Source of the DNA: Rachicladosporium sp. CCFEE 5018
Lineage: Eukaryota > Ascomycota > Dothideomycetes > Cladosporiales > Cladosporiaceae
Assembly (NCBI GenBank): GCA_002077045.2
Contig: KZ111143.1
Span: 542,104-606,103, forward strand
Direction: 5' to 3'
Length of the DNA: 64,000 bases
How positions within the stretch are numbered: the stretch's first letter is position 1; the number at the start of each line of letters is the position of its first letter. The notes under the pieces were generated by a model. It was not told where the DNA came from. It searched no databases and was given only the letters and a program-made list of their open reading frames with translations. Below are positions 23,866 to 33,833 of this stretch, piece by piece. The translations under genes and the position numbers were made by a program.

Positions 23866-25259
23866 TCACTGCTCGTTCACAACCATTGACGCACTTGGAA
23901 GCACCTGCTCGACAAGAGCTGTCAACATCTGCCCGTTGTGTGATTGAAATGCACTGCGAATGATGCGCACGACAAGGCATTACGCATCTACCGCGTGGTC
24001 GTCCGCGGCTCACGCTATGTCATCACCGCGTTCGGAAGATGTTCGGATTTATTCGAGCAACTACAATCGCTCAGCGGCGTCAGAAGATTCCATTCCGCAT
24101 TGCATGCAGGCTTGCATAAAGTCTGCATGAACATCCGGGATCCGTCGGACTTAGGTTCGATATTTCTCCGAAAAGCCGAGACGATCAGTAGCAGCGAGAG
24201 CGAGCCAAGCAAAGATGAAGACGTTACGATGTCACACCACGGCAACCTCACCAGTCGGAATGTCGGATGGCTCATGGTCATGTGTACGCCGAGGGTACTC
24301 GATGGGAATACCGGCACGAGGCACGCGATTGACACCGCAACAAGTTAGGAGCTCACCAATCCAGGTTGACATCGGAATGGTCGTTCAAAGCGTTCAAGCG
24401 AAGCATGGCGTTGGGGGACTGAGTTATTCAATCACGGCGTTAGTCGAGGCGGGCGTGACGGCGAACACTGGGTACTTTACAGAGCTGATATCAGATGCTT
24501 CCATGCAGAGGACATTGGACCACCGCGCGCTCACAGGTCACGTCCGGCCGGTGTGTTCTGGTAGGTATCGCAATGCTGCGAGTAGCGTCGTACTTTCTTT
24601 GACGGACAACATCTGCATAGTCCCCAGCCAAATGCTCGTGAATAGAGTTTACGTACTTAGGCTGCCCGCATTCGACCTCCCTGGGTTGACTTGTTGGGGG
24701 TCTGTGTCCGAGCTGCTCCTTCCAATATTGGATACTTGCCTTGTGCGTTGTAAGAGATCTCGTAGTAGGGTCGGTCGATCCATCTGAGGGTTCGACCGGA
24801 AACCGAAACCTCGTGAACAGGTTGATTTTCATCTTGATTGCTCAGTGCATATTCTGCAACGTGCCAAGCCTGGCTGGATATGTTGGTCAGGGCGGAGTAA
24901 GTTCCATCGGGGGCCTGGTACGTGGTATATTCATCCCTCCTCCTGACCATGAATGAAGAAACATGTCGTAGTAAGGCAGCTCTACGCGACGGTTGCGAAG
25001 TCAGCCCTGTTACAAGTACTCCTTTACGCTCACCACTTGGAAGTCGTTGCCTCGAACGAAACACGGCAGACTCCACATGCAACCTGATCTTAGCCGAAAC
25101 GATCAGCCTGAACATCCTCCACATCAATATGACACGCTCCGGAGCAGCGCTCCACTGTAAGAGACAGTTGTCACCACTGCCGCGCAACAATAATGGCGGC
25201 TCGTGATAGTGAACTTCAGGCAAGCAAACTCTCCATCTTTCTCTTCTCTCAACTATCAC

Positions 25260-26379
25260 ATGCTTCGTACCCTCCCCAAGCTATTCTCCAAGACCACCGC
25301 AAAGATGGCCACTAAGAAGTATTCCGACTCGTTTTCGTTCCTACCCCAGGGCGGCATCATCCAGGACTTCAAAGTCGGAGGCACGAACATTGTACTCGGA
25401 TTCCCCTCTGCCGAGTCGTACAAGACCAAACACAGCCCATTCTTCGGCGAGACCATCGGTCGCGTTGCAAACCGCATCTCAGGCGCCAAGATCAACAGCC
25501 TCAATGGGAAAAGCTACCCGCTTGCTGTCAACAATGGGCCAAATACACTTCACGGCGGGGTCAAAGGCTGGGGTAAAGTTGACTTCGAGGGTCCAAAGGA
25601 TGTCGAGAGGAACGGAAAAGAGGCTGTGCTATTCACATATCTGAGCAAAGATGGAGATGAGGGCTTCCCTGGTACGGTGGAGTTCAAGCTGTGGTATACA
25701 CCCAGTGTGGAGAAAGACGAAAGTGGAATCGAGAAGACAAGCTTGGAAATCGAATACGAGGTTGAGCTTGTTGGCGATGAGGTTGAAGAGACTGTTGTTG
25801 CCGTGACGAATCACAGGTACGCTATACGCAGTCCAATCCTGAATTCGGGTAAGGAAGTACTGATGCAATTGTGACAGCTACTTTAACATTTCTGGCGGCC
25901 CAACGCTAGAAGGCACCCAAACGACCATGGAAACCAACCTTCACCAAGTCGTCAACGATGATGCGATCCCCACAGGCGCCATTGAACCGTATCCCGAGTT
26001 CGAAGCCAAGAAGGAGTTCACCCTCGGTGCGGAGACGCCAAAGCCAGATCACTGCTTCGTAGTCAACACAGATCCTTCCAGCGTGCCATTAGACACTCGC
26101 TCGCAGTCGCTGCAGAAGCTGTGCTCGTTCTACCACCCGAATACTAAGTTACATCTGGAGGCGCTGAGCACAGAGCCGGCGTTTCAGTTCTACACCGGCA
26201 AATTTATCGATGTGCCGGAGATGGATGGACTGCCTGCGAGAGGACCCAGGAGTGGTATGTGTATCGAGGCCAGTCGATATGTGGATGCTGTGAACATAGA
26301 TAAGTACAAAAGCATGGTGCTGCTGAAGAAGGGTGAAGTCTGGGGCAGCAGAACGGTGTATAGGGCGTGGAAGGATTGA
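25260..26379 (+). CDS. Aldose 1-epimerase (galactose mutarotase), intact copy
   Basis: Exons 25260-25816 and 25878-26379 with a 61-bp intron (GTACGC...GACAG, branch-like CTGAT) give 352 residues, or 337 if the second ATG at 25305 is used; both match the family length. It interconverts alpha and beta anomers of galactose or glucose, in the cytosol. Active-site features in order: GRVANRISG (sugar-binding Arg), NTLHGGVKGWGK (His), the splice junction restoring NHSYFNISGG (catalytic His), and GMCIEASRYVDAVN (catalytic base Glu). The extra N-terminus from 25260 is basic and could be a weak mitochondrial leader, so the 25305 start is equally likely. This is the only complete copy in the window: its exon 1 end and intron start cover the 52 bp missing between contigs 1 and 3. 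Confidence 0.92.
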
Positions 26380-26691
26380 GCTGGCGCAGTAACTAGGTGA
26401 GACGTTGTCATGTATACAGGAAACGACGTTCGGAGAGTACAGAATAGTTGACCATGAAAACTTGACCCGCATCTGGTGACTCGGAATCACGAATGTTCTG
26501 ATCGCTCCGATTACTCATGTCGAAGGATCGAACATCGGGCGGGCTTCGCTGCGCCGCAATCTTGACTTCACCTTGACTAGGTACTGACTCACATCACATA
26601 TGATACTGTACTCAACTGCGAACAAGTACTTGTTCACGCTTCGGTGGTAGATTGGAATACAGTCCGGAGAACGCCATCGCCATCGACAGCA

Positions 26692-27447
26692 ATGACAGAG
26701 ACGACTCGCGGTACTCGCCCTTGCGGCAACTTCGCGTGGACGCAGCATACTCCATGTCAAGGCTGCATTCGCAAGTTCGAGCACAAATGTACCTGCAAAG
26801 CGTTTTACCACTACGATTCCGCCAAACGTAAGTCGATTCAGCTGCGATATCCTTCCGCGCACTTCCCGACAACCTCAATACTGGATCTTCCTGCCGAACT
26901 CCGCAACCAGATCTACGAGCTGGTCTTCGTCAAGCCCGACACTCTCCATCACGACTGGTGGCAACCGTGCTTCACCTTCGCAACCCGTCAGATTCGTGAG
27001 GAGTCTCTTCCGCTCTCCTACGCCTCAACCCATTTCTGCATCAAAATTAGACCTGGTCGAGACGGGGAGCTTGCAGATGTCAAGCAGGCTAAACGCTGGG
27101 CACATTCGCTTGATGACAAGCATGTCCGTGATATGCGCAAACTCTCCATACATGCAAACATTCCAGTGGACTGTTTCCCACATCTCGATCTTGTTTACGA
27201 TCTGGACATCGGCGCGGACGGTAAGGTAGCGTGCACCAGCAACGCGGGTCCAACGTCTGACATATGGCATAACCTACAAAGGTACAGTGTCCCTCTTGCC
27301 CGCGCGATTGAGGCACTGAGGAAGGATCTAGATGGTAGACAATGGAGTCGAAGGACGCTCTTGAGTGCGCTTGGAATCTCCCGAAAAGCGCGGTCGAAAG
27401 CTGTGATGCTGGATCGACAGCTTCGTCCTGATCGCTACAGGAGCTGA
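26692..27447 (+). CDS. F-box-like/2EXR-type protein with N-terminal Cys motif (gene a, contig 2 copy)
   Basis: 251 residues from the ATG at 26692; an upstream in-frame ATG at 26644 would add 16. Residues 11-35 hold C11-x10-C22-x2-C25-x7-C33-x-C35, a possible metal-binding module. It is followed by the family core LDLPAELRNQIYELVF (about residue 62) and a second block FATRQIREESLPLSYASTHF. Such proteins are common, lineage-expanded and mostly uncharacterised in Dothideomycetes. The core resembles an F-box helix, so an adaptor role is possible but unproven. It follows the epimerase in the same direction after 312 bp with no other gene between. The contig 3 copy is at 37478-38233. Confidence 0.75.
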   Translation: MTETTRGTRPCGNFAWTQHTPCQGCIRKFEHKCTCKAFYHYDSAKRKSIQLRYPSAHFPTTSILDLPAELRNQIYELVFVKPDTLHHDWWQPCFTFATRQIREESLPLSYASTHFCIKIRPGRDGELADVKQAKRWAHSLDDKHVRDMRKLSIHANIPVDCFPHLDLVYDLDIGADGKVACTSNAGPTSDIWHNLQRYSVPLARAIEALRKDLDGRQWSRRTLLSALGISRKARSKAVMLDRQLRPDRYRS

Positions 27448-27952
27448 GAAAGGTATCTGCGGTAAAGTAATTGTATGTGTGGCGAAAACATCGACTGCCT
27501 TCGCAAGGGTAAATGCTTCACATGCGGGTCGCACACACGTAAAGAGCGACTACTGACAGCTCGCAATGTACCCGTCGCACAGAAACAACTCGGTTTCTCG
27601 TCCGGATGATCTTCCGCTACTTCACATTTCGGAGCCGCCAGGCTCATACAACGATTACCCTACCAGTCATGCCGAGCTTCAGATGGACTATCGAAAGCTG
27701 ATCCTTCTTTGAAATCCGCTTGACAGAATCCAGCTTGGCATCTCTCAGGTACCTAGAATACGCCATGCAGACGGTATGACACACATTCCAATGATTGACT
27801 CATAAAGTGAGGTTCGTCGACTACATCTGTGTCAAATACACTCCGTCCAAACGCTCATGACCGCACGTCGACTCTGCTGAGGTCAGACATTTTGCTCGAC
27901 TAGCCTTCATTCAAAGCCTTTCGCGACACGCCAGCGATCGTTCATAGCCGTC
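27448..27952. other. Intergenic spacer between 2EXR genes a and b
   Basis: About 505 bp with no gene seen. The contig 3 equivalent (38234-38731) differs by several small indels, including four bases missing near 38300. Confidence 0.5.
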
Positions 27953-28582
27953 ATGACTGCCAACGAACATTGGGTAAAAGGTCCAGCAGCGGCCAATTTC
28001 AAGCTGTCTGCTTCTGATATCAGCAAGCACCTTGCGCTTGCCCGGCCAAGGGACCCTCAAGCATCTTTCCTTGACCTGCCTCGCGAGCTCCGAGATCGTG
28101 TCTACGATCTCGCCATCCTTCCCGAACCCGAAGCCTCCAACAAAGACTGGAAGCAGCCACCTCTGACCCTTACATCTAAACAGATACGCCTCGAAACTGT
28201 GGCCCTTTTCTACAGTAACACTCAACTCCGCATTGAGATCATCGACGCAACTCCTCTCGAAGATCTCCACCGAGCTCAAAACTGGGCCAGGGCCCTCGGA
28301 GCCGAGAACATTCACCACATGCACAAAGTGTCACTTACTGCCAGTTCACCATACCCGCTGTATGTCTATCCCATCGAGTTGATCCTTGAGATTGATGACG
28401 CAGGGCAGGTGGATTGTCACGACAAGGAGGAAGATGAATTTCGGAGAGTTAATCCTGATTCTCTCGATCAGCGAATGAACAATCTGATAGCATCAATCTC
28501 GAGGGGGTCTTGGAGCAGCGAGGTTTTTCTAGCTGCGTTGGAGAGACTGGAGGCACGGGGAACCCTGCGTGGGTGTATGTGA
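27953..28582 (+). CDS. F-box-like/2EXR-type protein (gene b, contig 2 copy, intact)
   Basis: 209 residues without intron. The family core FLDLPRELRDRVYDLAI lies near residue 38, and the second block LTSKQIRLETVALFYSNTQL near residue 77. It has no N-terminal Cys module. The C-terminal part is acidic then helical. Function is unknown; the family is often annotated as F-box-domain-containing. This frame is intact, whereas the contig 3 copy is broken by two small deletions. Confidence 0.72.
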   Translation: MTANEHWVKGPAAANFKLSASDISKHLALARPRDPQASFLDLPRELRDRVYDLAILPEPEASNKDWKQPPLTLTSKQIRLETVALFYSNTQLRIEIIDATPLEDLHRAQNWARALGAENIHHMHKVSLTASSPYPLYVYPIELILEIDDAGQVDCHDKEEDEFRRVNPDSLDQRMNNLIASISRGSWSSEVFLAALERLEARGTLRGCM

Positions 28583-28684
28583 CATCCCATGATCCTCATA
28601 GGAACAAGGCAACATGTACCTATGGCATTACATCGTACGTCAGTAGTAGTCGTGATCGAAATGGGTGAGTAACATTGAGCGCGC

Positions 28685-31369
28685 TCACTTGGCCGCCCAC
28701 ATCCCACCATCCCTTGCCACCATCCCCTTTCCCTCCATCTCCCCTAGAAGCCACTCCACTTCCTCCTCCCCATACGTGAACGTTGGCAAGACCATCTTCA
28801 GCATATTCGTGATGCCCATGAACCCACCCACCTCCTTTGCCCCGCCATTCTGCAGCATATTCGCAATGAACGTTTCGAACATGGGTGCGTTCTCTTTGAA
28901 CATGGCATCCTGAGACTTGAGTCCAGATGCTGCATCGGGCTCAAGGACTGCGATAGGCGCAGGTGGAGCGATGTCTAGATCTAGGCGTTCGAGGACGAGG
29001 TAGTGGCCTGAAGATGGTTGTTGGTAGATGACTCGTCTCGACAGCCAATATTGAACGGCATCGAGAACGAGCTCGGGATCCATGTTCAGCTGAAGCTCGA
29101 GGTCTGGAATCGTGAAGCCAATGTCGGCGTCGTACGTGCTTCCTCCAAAGAGGTCAACGACGCTCCCACGCCAGGCAGGGATGTCTTCCTCTTCGACTGT
29201 GCGATCCTCAAGCTCCAGTCTCACGGAAATCTTGGCTAGAGCATCGTGCCAGTCTAGCGTACGCTGCCCACTGTGGCGCGCAAACAGCTCCGACATCTTC
29301 TTTGTAGCAGTTTCAATCTTGCCTGGCATGACAAAAGTGTTGGAGCGCAATTGCGGCCAGAAGAAGCTGGACAAGATGCGAATGCTGGTATCGATCCCGT
29401 TGACCGGCCGTACTTCCGCAAGTTTGGCAGGACTAGGTGCTGATGGGAGCCGACCTCGCTTGGGATACAGCAAGTCGCCGCGGTGATTTGCTGCTAGCTT
29501 CACAGTGGCGAGAAACTCAGGCTGACTCATCTGTGCGGCGAACATGCCATAAAGAGCATTAATCGTGATGCCGTCCAGTGGTATAGCAGCCTGCAGCTCT
29601 CGAGGTGAAGAGACAGCGGCACGGTACTTCTCTGGGAATATCCGCTTCTCAAGCATAATGGAGTCACGCATGTCTTTGAGCATGACCTCTGCAGCTTGCA
29701 GCTTGCTTGGATCGAAGCGTGACTTGAAGAGCTCCACTAGCCTCGTCTCTCTTGCAAATTCCGGATCCGCGCCTTGCAGTAAATGCTGTGCCAAGACCGT
29801 CGTCACCTCCTTGATGAAGTCTTCTTGATCGAATAGGCCTAGGATGTATGATAGCACATCCTCGGACTTCGTGAACTTGTGATTTGGTCCTGCATCGATG
29901 GGCTCGAGGACCCAGTTCATGTCGTCCCAGTCAGAACCCTTGTGATCTTTCACATCCTCAAGCGATGAAGTCAGGACTTCTCTCGTGATGTCGGAGCACA
30001 CTTTGTCGCTGATGATCTCTGCATTTTGTCCGCCATCGTCCACCTCAGCGAGGAAGCTGGCGGCGATAATGCTGACGGTGTCGTCACTACCACGCAAGTA
30101 TATACGGATAGGTGCTGCAGCTTTTTCGAGGAGTACGCCGCGCGCATCAAGCAGTCTGAATGCGTGAATCATGTTCACGTAGATACTCAGAACTTCCACC
30201 GTGCTGGCACCTGCATGAAGAAGTCGTTCTTGGATCTGAGTCGTCATAGCAGCGCAAATAGTCGCTTTCTGTGCGGCTCCTCTGTCGGTTAGATGGCTCT
30301 TGATATCCAGTAGTGCACCAGTGCTGTGCGGCCAGAGCTTGACATAGTCGAACAATGCTGCAGTGCGCTTCCGCACGATACTTGCTACCGCAGTAGAAGT
30401 GATGCGCGGAATGTCACCCTCAGAGAAGACGTAAGCTGAGCCGGTCAAAACGCTGATAGCGTCCTGCACCGAGGGCGCAAAGTGATCCTTGACCCAATGT
30501 CGCAGCTTGGGCACGACCGACTCTTTCGCAGCCCAATCGACTTGCAAGCATCTGCGCTCAATCGCAGGACCATCAAGCAGGCGGTTCGACGCGATAGCCA
30601 GTGCGCGCTCTGCCACATTGCCGCCGAGTCCGAGTCGATGAAGGTCTTCAAGGGGAAAGCCAGCGAAGCTCAGTCGACAGAGACAGCGACTAGTAGCGCT
30701 ACATCGGTCTGGCTTACTGTTCCGTACTAAGCTATCACGCATGTGCTGATACAGAGCACTCGCTAGAGTCTTCTCCAGCCGTTGGCGAGGTATGGAGTGC
30801 AGGATAAGGGTGTGCCAGCCGGCGCGGATCTGTGAGCTCCATGCGTCGAAAGCAGACTCGAGATCTCTTCCTTGTAATTGAGTCCGTAACGATGAGATGG
30901 GCGCAACGTATAACTCCAGAGCTCTTTGCAACACCTGAATGGTATCGTCTATCAGACTTCGTGCTGCTGAGAACGGCACAGGTGACTGCCATGATGCAAG
31001 GTCAGGCAGTACATACGCCCTGTAGTGAGTGCTGATCTCATTGAGGTACCATTGTGCGAGTAAGGTAGTTCTCGCGGGTTGGTTCAGCAACACGCCTAGT
31101 GCCTGCGAGTCCTGTCGGCCTGCTCGTCGCGTCTGCCCGTCCGCGTTAAGCGCAAGATACCTTGTGATCGTACTCCAAGCTCGATCAGCTTGAGTGGCAT
31201 CGCCAGGCAGACTCTGCGGTAAGTTGAAGCCTCCGAAGGGTCGACCAGGACTGGCCAGCGATCCAATGTCCGGTGTGGCTTCCGGCGTTGGCGTAGTGAA
31301 GTGCTCAGTCGGGAAGATCGAGGCGAACACATCGTGACGCCTAGCGGTCGTCGCCAGCGTTGCCATCAA
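28685..31369 (-). CDS. APC2: Anaphase-promoting complex subunit 2 (contig 2 copy)
   Basis: 894 residues in one exon. APC2 is the cullin-type scaffold of the APC/C ubiquitin ligase, which targets cyclins and securin for degradation in mitosis. The C-terminal half contains the cullin-homology region (SIRILSSFFWPQLRSNTF, then DWHDALAKISVRLELEDR) and the final winged-helix domain (ELVLDAVQYWLSRRVIYQ, then MEGKGMVARDGGMWAAK), which binds the RING subunit APC11. The N-terminal 250 residues are the cullin-repeat part; here the two copies differ at about 46 positions, against about 13 in the remaining 640. It is divergent from CHO1 across 295 bp. Two adjacent Met codons start the frame; either may be used. 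Confidence 0.9.
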   Translation of the reverse strand: MMATLATTARRHDVFASIFPTEHFTTPTPEATPDIGSLASPGRPFGGFNLPQSLPGDATQADRAWSTITRYLALNADGQTRRAGRQDSQALGVLLNQPARTTLLAQWYLNEISTHYRAYVLPDLASWQSPVPFSAARSLIDDTIQVLQRALELYVAPISSLRTQLQGRDLESAFDAWSSQIRAGWHTLILHSIPRQRLEKTLASALYQHMRDSLVRNSKPDRCSATSRCLCRLSFAGFPLEDLHRLGLGGNVAERALAIASNRLLDGPAIERRCLQVDWAAKESVVPKLRHWVKDHFAPSVQDAISVLTGSAYVFSEGDIPRITSTAVASIVRKRTAALFDYVKLWPHSTGALLDIKSHLTDRGAAQKATICAAMTTQIQERLLHAGASTVEVLSIYVNMIHAFRLLDARGVLLEKAAAPIRIYLRGSDDTVSIIAASFLAEVDDGGQNAEIISDKVCSDITREVLTSSLEDVKDHKGSDWDDMNWVLEPIDAGPNHKFTKSEDVLSYILGLFDQEDFIKEVTTVLAQHLLQGADPEFARETRLVELFKSRFDPSKLQAAEVMLKDMRDSIMLEKRIFPEKYRAAVSSPRELQAAIPLDGITINALYGMFAAQMSQPEFLATVKLAANHRGDLLYPKRGRLPSAPSPAKLAEVRPVNGIDTSIRILSSFFWPQLRSNTFVMPGKIETATKKMSELFARHSGQRTLDWHDALAKISVRLELEDRTVEEEDIPAWRGSVVDLFGGSTYDADIGFTIPDLELQLNMDPELVLDAVQYWLSRRVIYQQPSSGHYLVLERLDLDIAPPAPIAVLEPDAASGLKSQDAMFKENAPMFETFIANMLQNGGAKEVGGFMGITNMLKMVLPTFTYGEEEVEWLLGEMEGKGMVARDGGMWAAK

Positions 31370-31664
31370 GGCCTGCCTAAAAGCCCGGGGGACATGGTCA
31401 TAAGAGACGATGGTTTCTGAATTGAAGCGCGAAGGTGTCGCGATGTCACATGTTCGAAGGGTAGGCGCGAGTCAGTTTGGCGGTGACGTCGCCAGCGATC
31501 CGAGTGAAACCAAACAAACTGGAGGAAACCAAGTTATTGGGAGGGGTCTGTAAGCCAATAACTACAAGAAATACTTGTCACATAATCGAGAGGCGTACTG
31601 TTCAGCTCACTGGACCACCTTTTGCCTCTGATCGGACCTCGTAACCAGCTGCACAACCAGCACA
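31370..31664. promoter_or_regulatory. Shared divergent promoter of APC2 and CHO1 (contig 2)
   Basis: 295 bp between start codons. It lies within a block where contigs 2 and 3 differ strongly, so regulation of the two alleles could differ. No specific sites were recognised. Confidence 0.55.
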
Positions 31665-32506
31665 ATGTCGAAACGATCAAATGCCGCGAATGGCATTCAG
31701 AAGCCGGTGAAGGAAGCAGTAGAAGAACCCAGTATGCCATAGCGAGTAGTTCACAAGGACCTAGAGATCGTCTGACAGCTTGCCGTAGCACAGGACAAAC
31801 AAGTCCGCCTCCTCAACGATGTCAATCCAGGCCACTTCAGTCTCGTCCGCGCATACCACCTTGCCGACCTGATTACGCTTATGAACGGTTTCTGCGGCGT
31901 CATGTCGATACAGTTCGCTATGCGGTACTGCCTAGGCTCGCCACTTGATCATGGGAACCTGTATACGTCCCTAATTCTTATGCCATTGGGACTGTTCTTT
32001 GACTTCTTCGATGGGAAGGTAGCAAGGTGGAGGAAGAAGAGCAGCTTGATGGGAGCAGAGTTGGACTCGCTGGCTGATTTGGTACGGGTCCGACGAGGGG
32101 ATATCATGCGGACATGACGGGAACTGACACTGTGTAGATCTCCTTCGGCGTAGCACCCTCAATGGCCGCCTTCGCAATCGGCATGCGAACAGGTCTGGAC
32201 CAACTCCTCCTAACGATCTTCGTGCTTTCTGGCCTGGCACGACTGGCACGCTTCAACGTGACGACTGGCAACATCCCTAAAGACGCGAATGGCAAGGCGA
32301 AGTATTTTGAAGGCCTCCCGATCCCAACGAGCTTGACGATCGCCGGATTGATGGGTTTCTGGGTATCCCGCGGCTGGCTGCATGCAAACATCCCCTACGG
32401 GACCCTGCTACAGGGGACATTGTTGGAATTCCATCCGATGGTGCTGCTGTTTGTTGCGCATGGTTGCTGTATGGTGTCGAAGACGCTGCATGTCCCGAAG
32501 CCGTAA
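31665..32506 (+). CDS. CHO1: Phosphatidylserine synthase (CDP-diacylglycerol--serine O-phosphatidyltransferase), contig 2 copy
   Basis: Exons 31665-31731, 31789-32081 and 32138-32506 give 242 residues. Introns are 57 and 56 bp, with donors GTATGC and GTACGG, branch-like CTGAC and acceptors TAG. It makes phosphatidylserine from CDP-diacylglycerol and serine in the ER membrane, the entry to the de novo phosphatidylethanolamine/choline pathway. The CDP-alcohol phosphotransferase signature is complete: D97-G98-x2-A101-R102-x8-G111-x3-D115-x3-D119, ending exactly at the second intron. Hydrophobic segments surround it, for example LYTSLILMPLGLFFDFF before the signature and LLLTIFVLSGLARLARF after it. 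The first intron is supported by the contig 3 copy, where the same splice sites survive in otherwise divergent sequence. Confidence 0.88.
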
Positions 32507-32680
32507 ACGTGCACATGGTGAGTAAAGAGGAAAGAGAATATGACATGGAGTCATCATGGAGGTCATTGAGATACCCAAAAGTCTTGAGTCAAGTAGCGAC
32601 AGCTGGGAAAGACAATCGGAAGGCAAAGCATAGGAGCTGAGCTTGAACGTGTTAGCCGCACATGCATGGCTAGATGAACA

Positions 32681-33549
32681 TCAAGGCACTCCCTTCCCAC
32701 TCCTCACAGCCTTAGCCAACTCACTCTGCGCAGTATCATCCGCATACCTCTGATAGATCGAATAGTACTTCCCCTCCTCACTCATGACCCCAGAAATACT
32801 CTCCCTGCCCTCCAAGGCCGTGATCCACCTTGCCAACCTTCCCCACTCCTTTCCCTCACTCTCTCCGGGCAACTCGAAACCTCCCTTAAAGTGCCCAAAA
32901 ACCCACAACCTCAGAACCCAAGGCGCGATAACGAAGTCGACGAGACTGATCTGCTCGCCCAGGAACCAAGGGCCGGTGGGGTGAAGCTCAGTACCAAGTT
33001 CTTTCAAGACTGCAAGGAAATCGCTCTTCGCTTTCTCCAAGCCTGACTTATCGGTCATGGGCTGGAATTGCAGATACCTATGCCACGCCGGAATAAACCT
33101 GCTCCCGCACCAATCCATCCAGATCCTGCATTTCGCCCTCAGGTAGACATCATCCGGTAACAACTTCGGTCCGTGATCAGGGTAGGCCTCTTCCAGGAAC
33201 TCGCAGATGACGTTTGATTCGTAGAGCGGTTTATTATCGTATTGCAGCGTTGGGACGAGGCCGCGGGGGTTTAGGGAGAGGAGGGATTGCGGTTTATGGT
33301 AGGGATTGACTTCGATGTATTGGTAGGGGATGGACTTTTCTTGGAGGAGAGACCAGGGGCGTTGGACGAAGGGACAGCTTTGGGGAGGGTCAGCGCGAAG
33401 AGTTGCGTGAATGACTAGATAAGGATGATGAGGACTCACAACCAGCCGCTGTAGAGTTTCAGAGGCTGCTCTTGTTCATGGTCGTCGACTATCGCTTTGG
33501 CTGAGCCGGTGGCAACTGGGTGGAGGTTGGCGTCTGGATGGGAGGACAT
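32681..33549 (-). CDS. Omega-type glutathione S-transferase (contig 2 copy)
   Basis: Minus-strand exons 33549-33440 and 33377-32681 with a 62-bp intron give 268 residues. The splice restores GWFCPFVQR, with active-site Cys38 of the omega (thiol-transferase/dehydroascorbate reductase-like) class in place of Ser or Tyr. The thioredoxin-fold N-domain continues with EVNPYHKPQSLLSLNPRG and VPTLQYDNKPLYESNVICEF (cis-Pro and Glu-Ser glutathione site). The helical C-domain follows, with RIWMDWCGSRFIPAWHR and GPWFLGEQISLVDFVIAPW. It is likely a cytosolic glutathione-dependent thiol transferase or reductase in stress defence; the substrate is not known. It is convergent with CHO1. Confidence 0.87.
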
Positions 33550-33833
33550 GTTGATGACAATGTCGTATAGTCGTCAATTAGCTGGTTGTTGATCGTTAGG
33601 GAAAAGAACTATGTTGAAGCTGGCTATTACAATACTGTGGTTTTACTATGGTTGACCGTGACGTACAGATCTGCATCAATCGTCGTCAAGGTGGGGTATC
33701 TCATATATCTCGTTGCGTGCCTGAGTGCTGCTGTATTGCGCACCCGGTCGCGCCTTCCCTTACTTCCCAACGCCTCCTATCCTCTGCTATCACGTCGTCC
33801 GACATTTCAAAGATCTCGCTCTTTACAAGGCCC

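Larger units (their letters stand above)
16204..25801. repeat. Contig 2 member of duplicated segment A
   Basis: Same content and order as 6506-16103. It begins with the first base after the gap, so the duplicate is an overlap of two contig ends and not a repeat with its own boundaries. Confidence 0.95.

Noticed and set aside
27911..28324. 137-residue minus-strand frame over 2EXR gene b (and its contig 3 twin)
   Set aside because: Shadow frame of a family-recognised plus-strand gene.
31734..31788. Alternative acceptor (CTGACAG at about 31777) for CHO1 intron 1
   Set aside because: It gives the wrong phase with the only usable donor; the TAG acceptor at 31788 keeps the frame in both haplotypes.
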